Shown one piece after another: positions 5,696 to 6,533 of a DNA stretch of 6,533 nt. The DNA is from Ruminococcus sp. UBA3800. GTDB taxonomy: Bacteria > Bacillota > Clostridia > Oscillospirales > Ruminococcaceae. Under the pieces are notes generated by a model that did not search any database, was not told the DNA's origin, and was given only the letters and a program-made list of their open reading frames with translations. Both the position numbers and the translations under genes were made by a program. How positions within the stretch are numbered: the stretch's first letter is position 1; each line of letters begins with the position of its first letter. The stretch spans positions 1-6,533 of the forward strand of contig DFEO01000038.1 in assembly GCA_002368715.1 (NCBI GenBank). Reading direction: 5' to 3'.

Positions 5696-6328
5696 ATACC
5701 TACACAGGAAGAATATTACACAGCGCTTGAAGAGCGTCACGGAGAGCAGCTCCAGAAAAAGCTTACAAAGGCGAGTGTCTGCATCTGCGGTCTTGGAGGA
5801 CTGGGCTCGAATATAGCCTTTTATCTTGCAAGGGCAGGAGTGGGACATATCCACCTTATCGACTTTGACACGGTGGATATCTCAAACCTCAACCGCCAGC
5901 AGTATTTTCCCGATCAGCTGGGTCAGCCGAAGGCCGAAGCACTTCTCGACACGCTGACAAGGCTCGCTCCCTGGTCAAGGATAACCTCACAAAGCATTAA
6001 GCTGACGACAGATAATATACCCTCGCTTTTAGCTCCGTTCGATATCATCTGCGAAGCCTTCGACATGGCCGACCAGAAGGCGATGCTCGTAAACACCGTG
6101 CTGGAAAGCTTTCCGGAGAAGTTTCTGGTGAGCGGCAGCGGTATGGCAGGCCTTGGGTCGGCAAACCTGATAAAAACAAGAAAGCTCGGGAGCCGTTTTT
6201 ATCTTTGCGGCGACGGTGTCAGCGATGTCAATGACGGCCTTGGGCTTGTGAGCGCAAGGGTGGCGGTGTGTGCCGCACATCAGGCGACTATGATAATAAG
6301 GATAATTTCGGGCGACTATGACGCCTGA
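5696..6328 (+). CDS. thiF: ThiS adenylyltransferase ThiF, short clostridial type (start uncertain, possibly AUA)
   Basis: E1-like enzyme that adenylates the ThiS C-terminus with ATP, activating it for sulfur transfer. Counting from ATA, about 210 aa: an N-terminal segment [15 protein letters not shown], the Rossmann ATP-binding motif GLGGLGSN at 32-39, [17 protein letters not shown] with Arg67, Lys79 in QPKAEA, and the adenylate-contacting Asp123 in CEAFD, then [19 protein letters not shown] and FYLCGDG. The paired CxxC zinc motifs of E. coli ThiF (about 250 aa) are absent, as in the shorter family that accompanies thiS-thiG-thiH in Clostridia. The conserved N-terminus begins at IPTQEE, with no ATG, GTG or suitably placed TTG; the first in-frame Met codon is near residue 124. 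TTG 5678 would add six residues and overlap thiS. Family certain, start not. Confidence 0.9.
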   Translation: MPTQEEYYTALEERHGEQLQKKLTKASVCICGLGGLGSNIAFYLARAGVGHIHLIDFDTVDISNLNRQQYFPDQLGQPKAEALLDTLTRLAPWSRITSQSIKLTTDNIPSLLAPFDIICEAFDMADQKAMLVNTVLESFPEKFLVSGSGMAGLGSANLIKTRKLGSRFYLCGDGVSDVNDGLGLVSARVAVCAAHQATMIIRIISGDYDA

Positions 6329-6347
6329 CAGAAAGGATAATGATAAA

Positions 6348-6533
6348 ATGGAAAATGACAAGCTCATTATCGGCGGTCACGAATTTGAATCGAGGTTCAT
6401 CCTCGGTTCGGGCAAGTATTCGCTTTCGCTGATACAGGCGGCCGTTGAGCACGCAGGCGCACAGATAATAACCTGTGCGGTGAGAAGAGCAAACACCAAG
6501 GAGCACGAGAACATCCTCGATTATATCCCGAAG
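6348..6533 (+). CDS. thiG: Thiazole synthase ThiG, N-terminal 62 residues (3' end outside window)
   Basis: ThiG is a TIM-barrel enzyme that joins deoxyxylulose 5-phosphate, dehydroglycine and ThiS-borne sulfur into the thiazole phosphate carboxylate. Visible residues begin [20 protein letters not shown] and continue [29 protein letters not shown] and ENILDYIPK, matching the conserved ThiG N-terminus ([24 protein letters not shown]). The family is about 255 aa, so some three quarters lies beyond the edge. AAAGGA at 6332-6337 precedes ATG 6348 by 10 nt; a nearer ATG at 6340 is in another frame. It starts 19 nt after thiF, in the thiS-thiF-thiG order. In anaerobes thiH, which makes dehydroglycine from tyrosine, is expected next but cannot be seen. 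Confidence 0.95.
   Translation, partial: MENDKLIIGGHEFESRFILGSGKYSLSLIQAAVEHAGAQIITCAVRRANTKEHENILDYIPK

Overview
The window reads as chromosomal DNA of a low-to-mid GC Gram-positive anaerobe. Clostridia, Ruminococcus-like Oscillospiraceae, is the best guess. The grounds are strong AGGAGG ribosome binding sites, an infC-rpmI-rplT operon behind what looks like an L20-type leader, a TPP-riboswitch thiazole operon with a ThiF of the short clostridial type, and sigma-A promoters with exact 17-bp spacers. The genus is inference; no rRNA or species marker is present.

Left part (1-1250, minus strand): a translation operon, infC (IF3) then rpmI (L35) then rplT (L20, cut by the window edge). It is driven by a TTGACA-17-TATACT promoter and a leader of about 160 nt. 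The leader holds an intrinsic terminator and an upstream segment able to form a competing antiterminator. IF3 appears to start at AUA, which fits the known use of rare start codons by infC.

Middle (1284-3280, plus strand): a tRNA-Gly(CCC) gene has its own UP-element-like tract, promoter and terminator, divergent from the infC promoter. Next comes pyrG (CTP synthase, 536 aa, all catalytic residues present) behind a consensus promoter with a short leader and no attenuator.

Right-middle (3281-5183, plus): two less well characterised genes. The first is a 343-aa protein with an N-terminal macro domain (ADP-ribose-type hydrolase or binder) joined to a C-terminal XRE-like helix-turn-helix region, starting at TTG. 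The second is a 216-aa cytosolic VWA-domain protein with a complete MIDAS metal site. They are co-oriented and are followed by a strong terminator. This pair is the least explained and most interesting part of the window.

Right end (5306-6533, plus): a thiamine thiazole operon with a perfect consensus promoter, TPP riboswitch, intrinsic terminator, thiS, thiF and the start of thiG (cut by the edge). ThiF adenylates the ThiS C-terminal glycine so it can carry sulfur, and ThiG uses that sulfur to build the thiazole phosphate. The thiF gene has no canonical start with a good ribosome binding site; AUA is the best-placed candidate.
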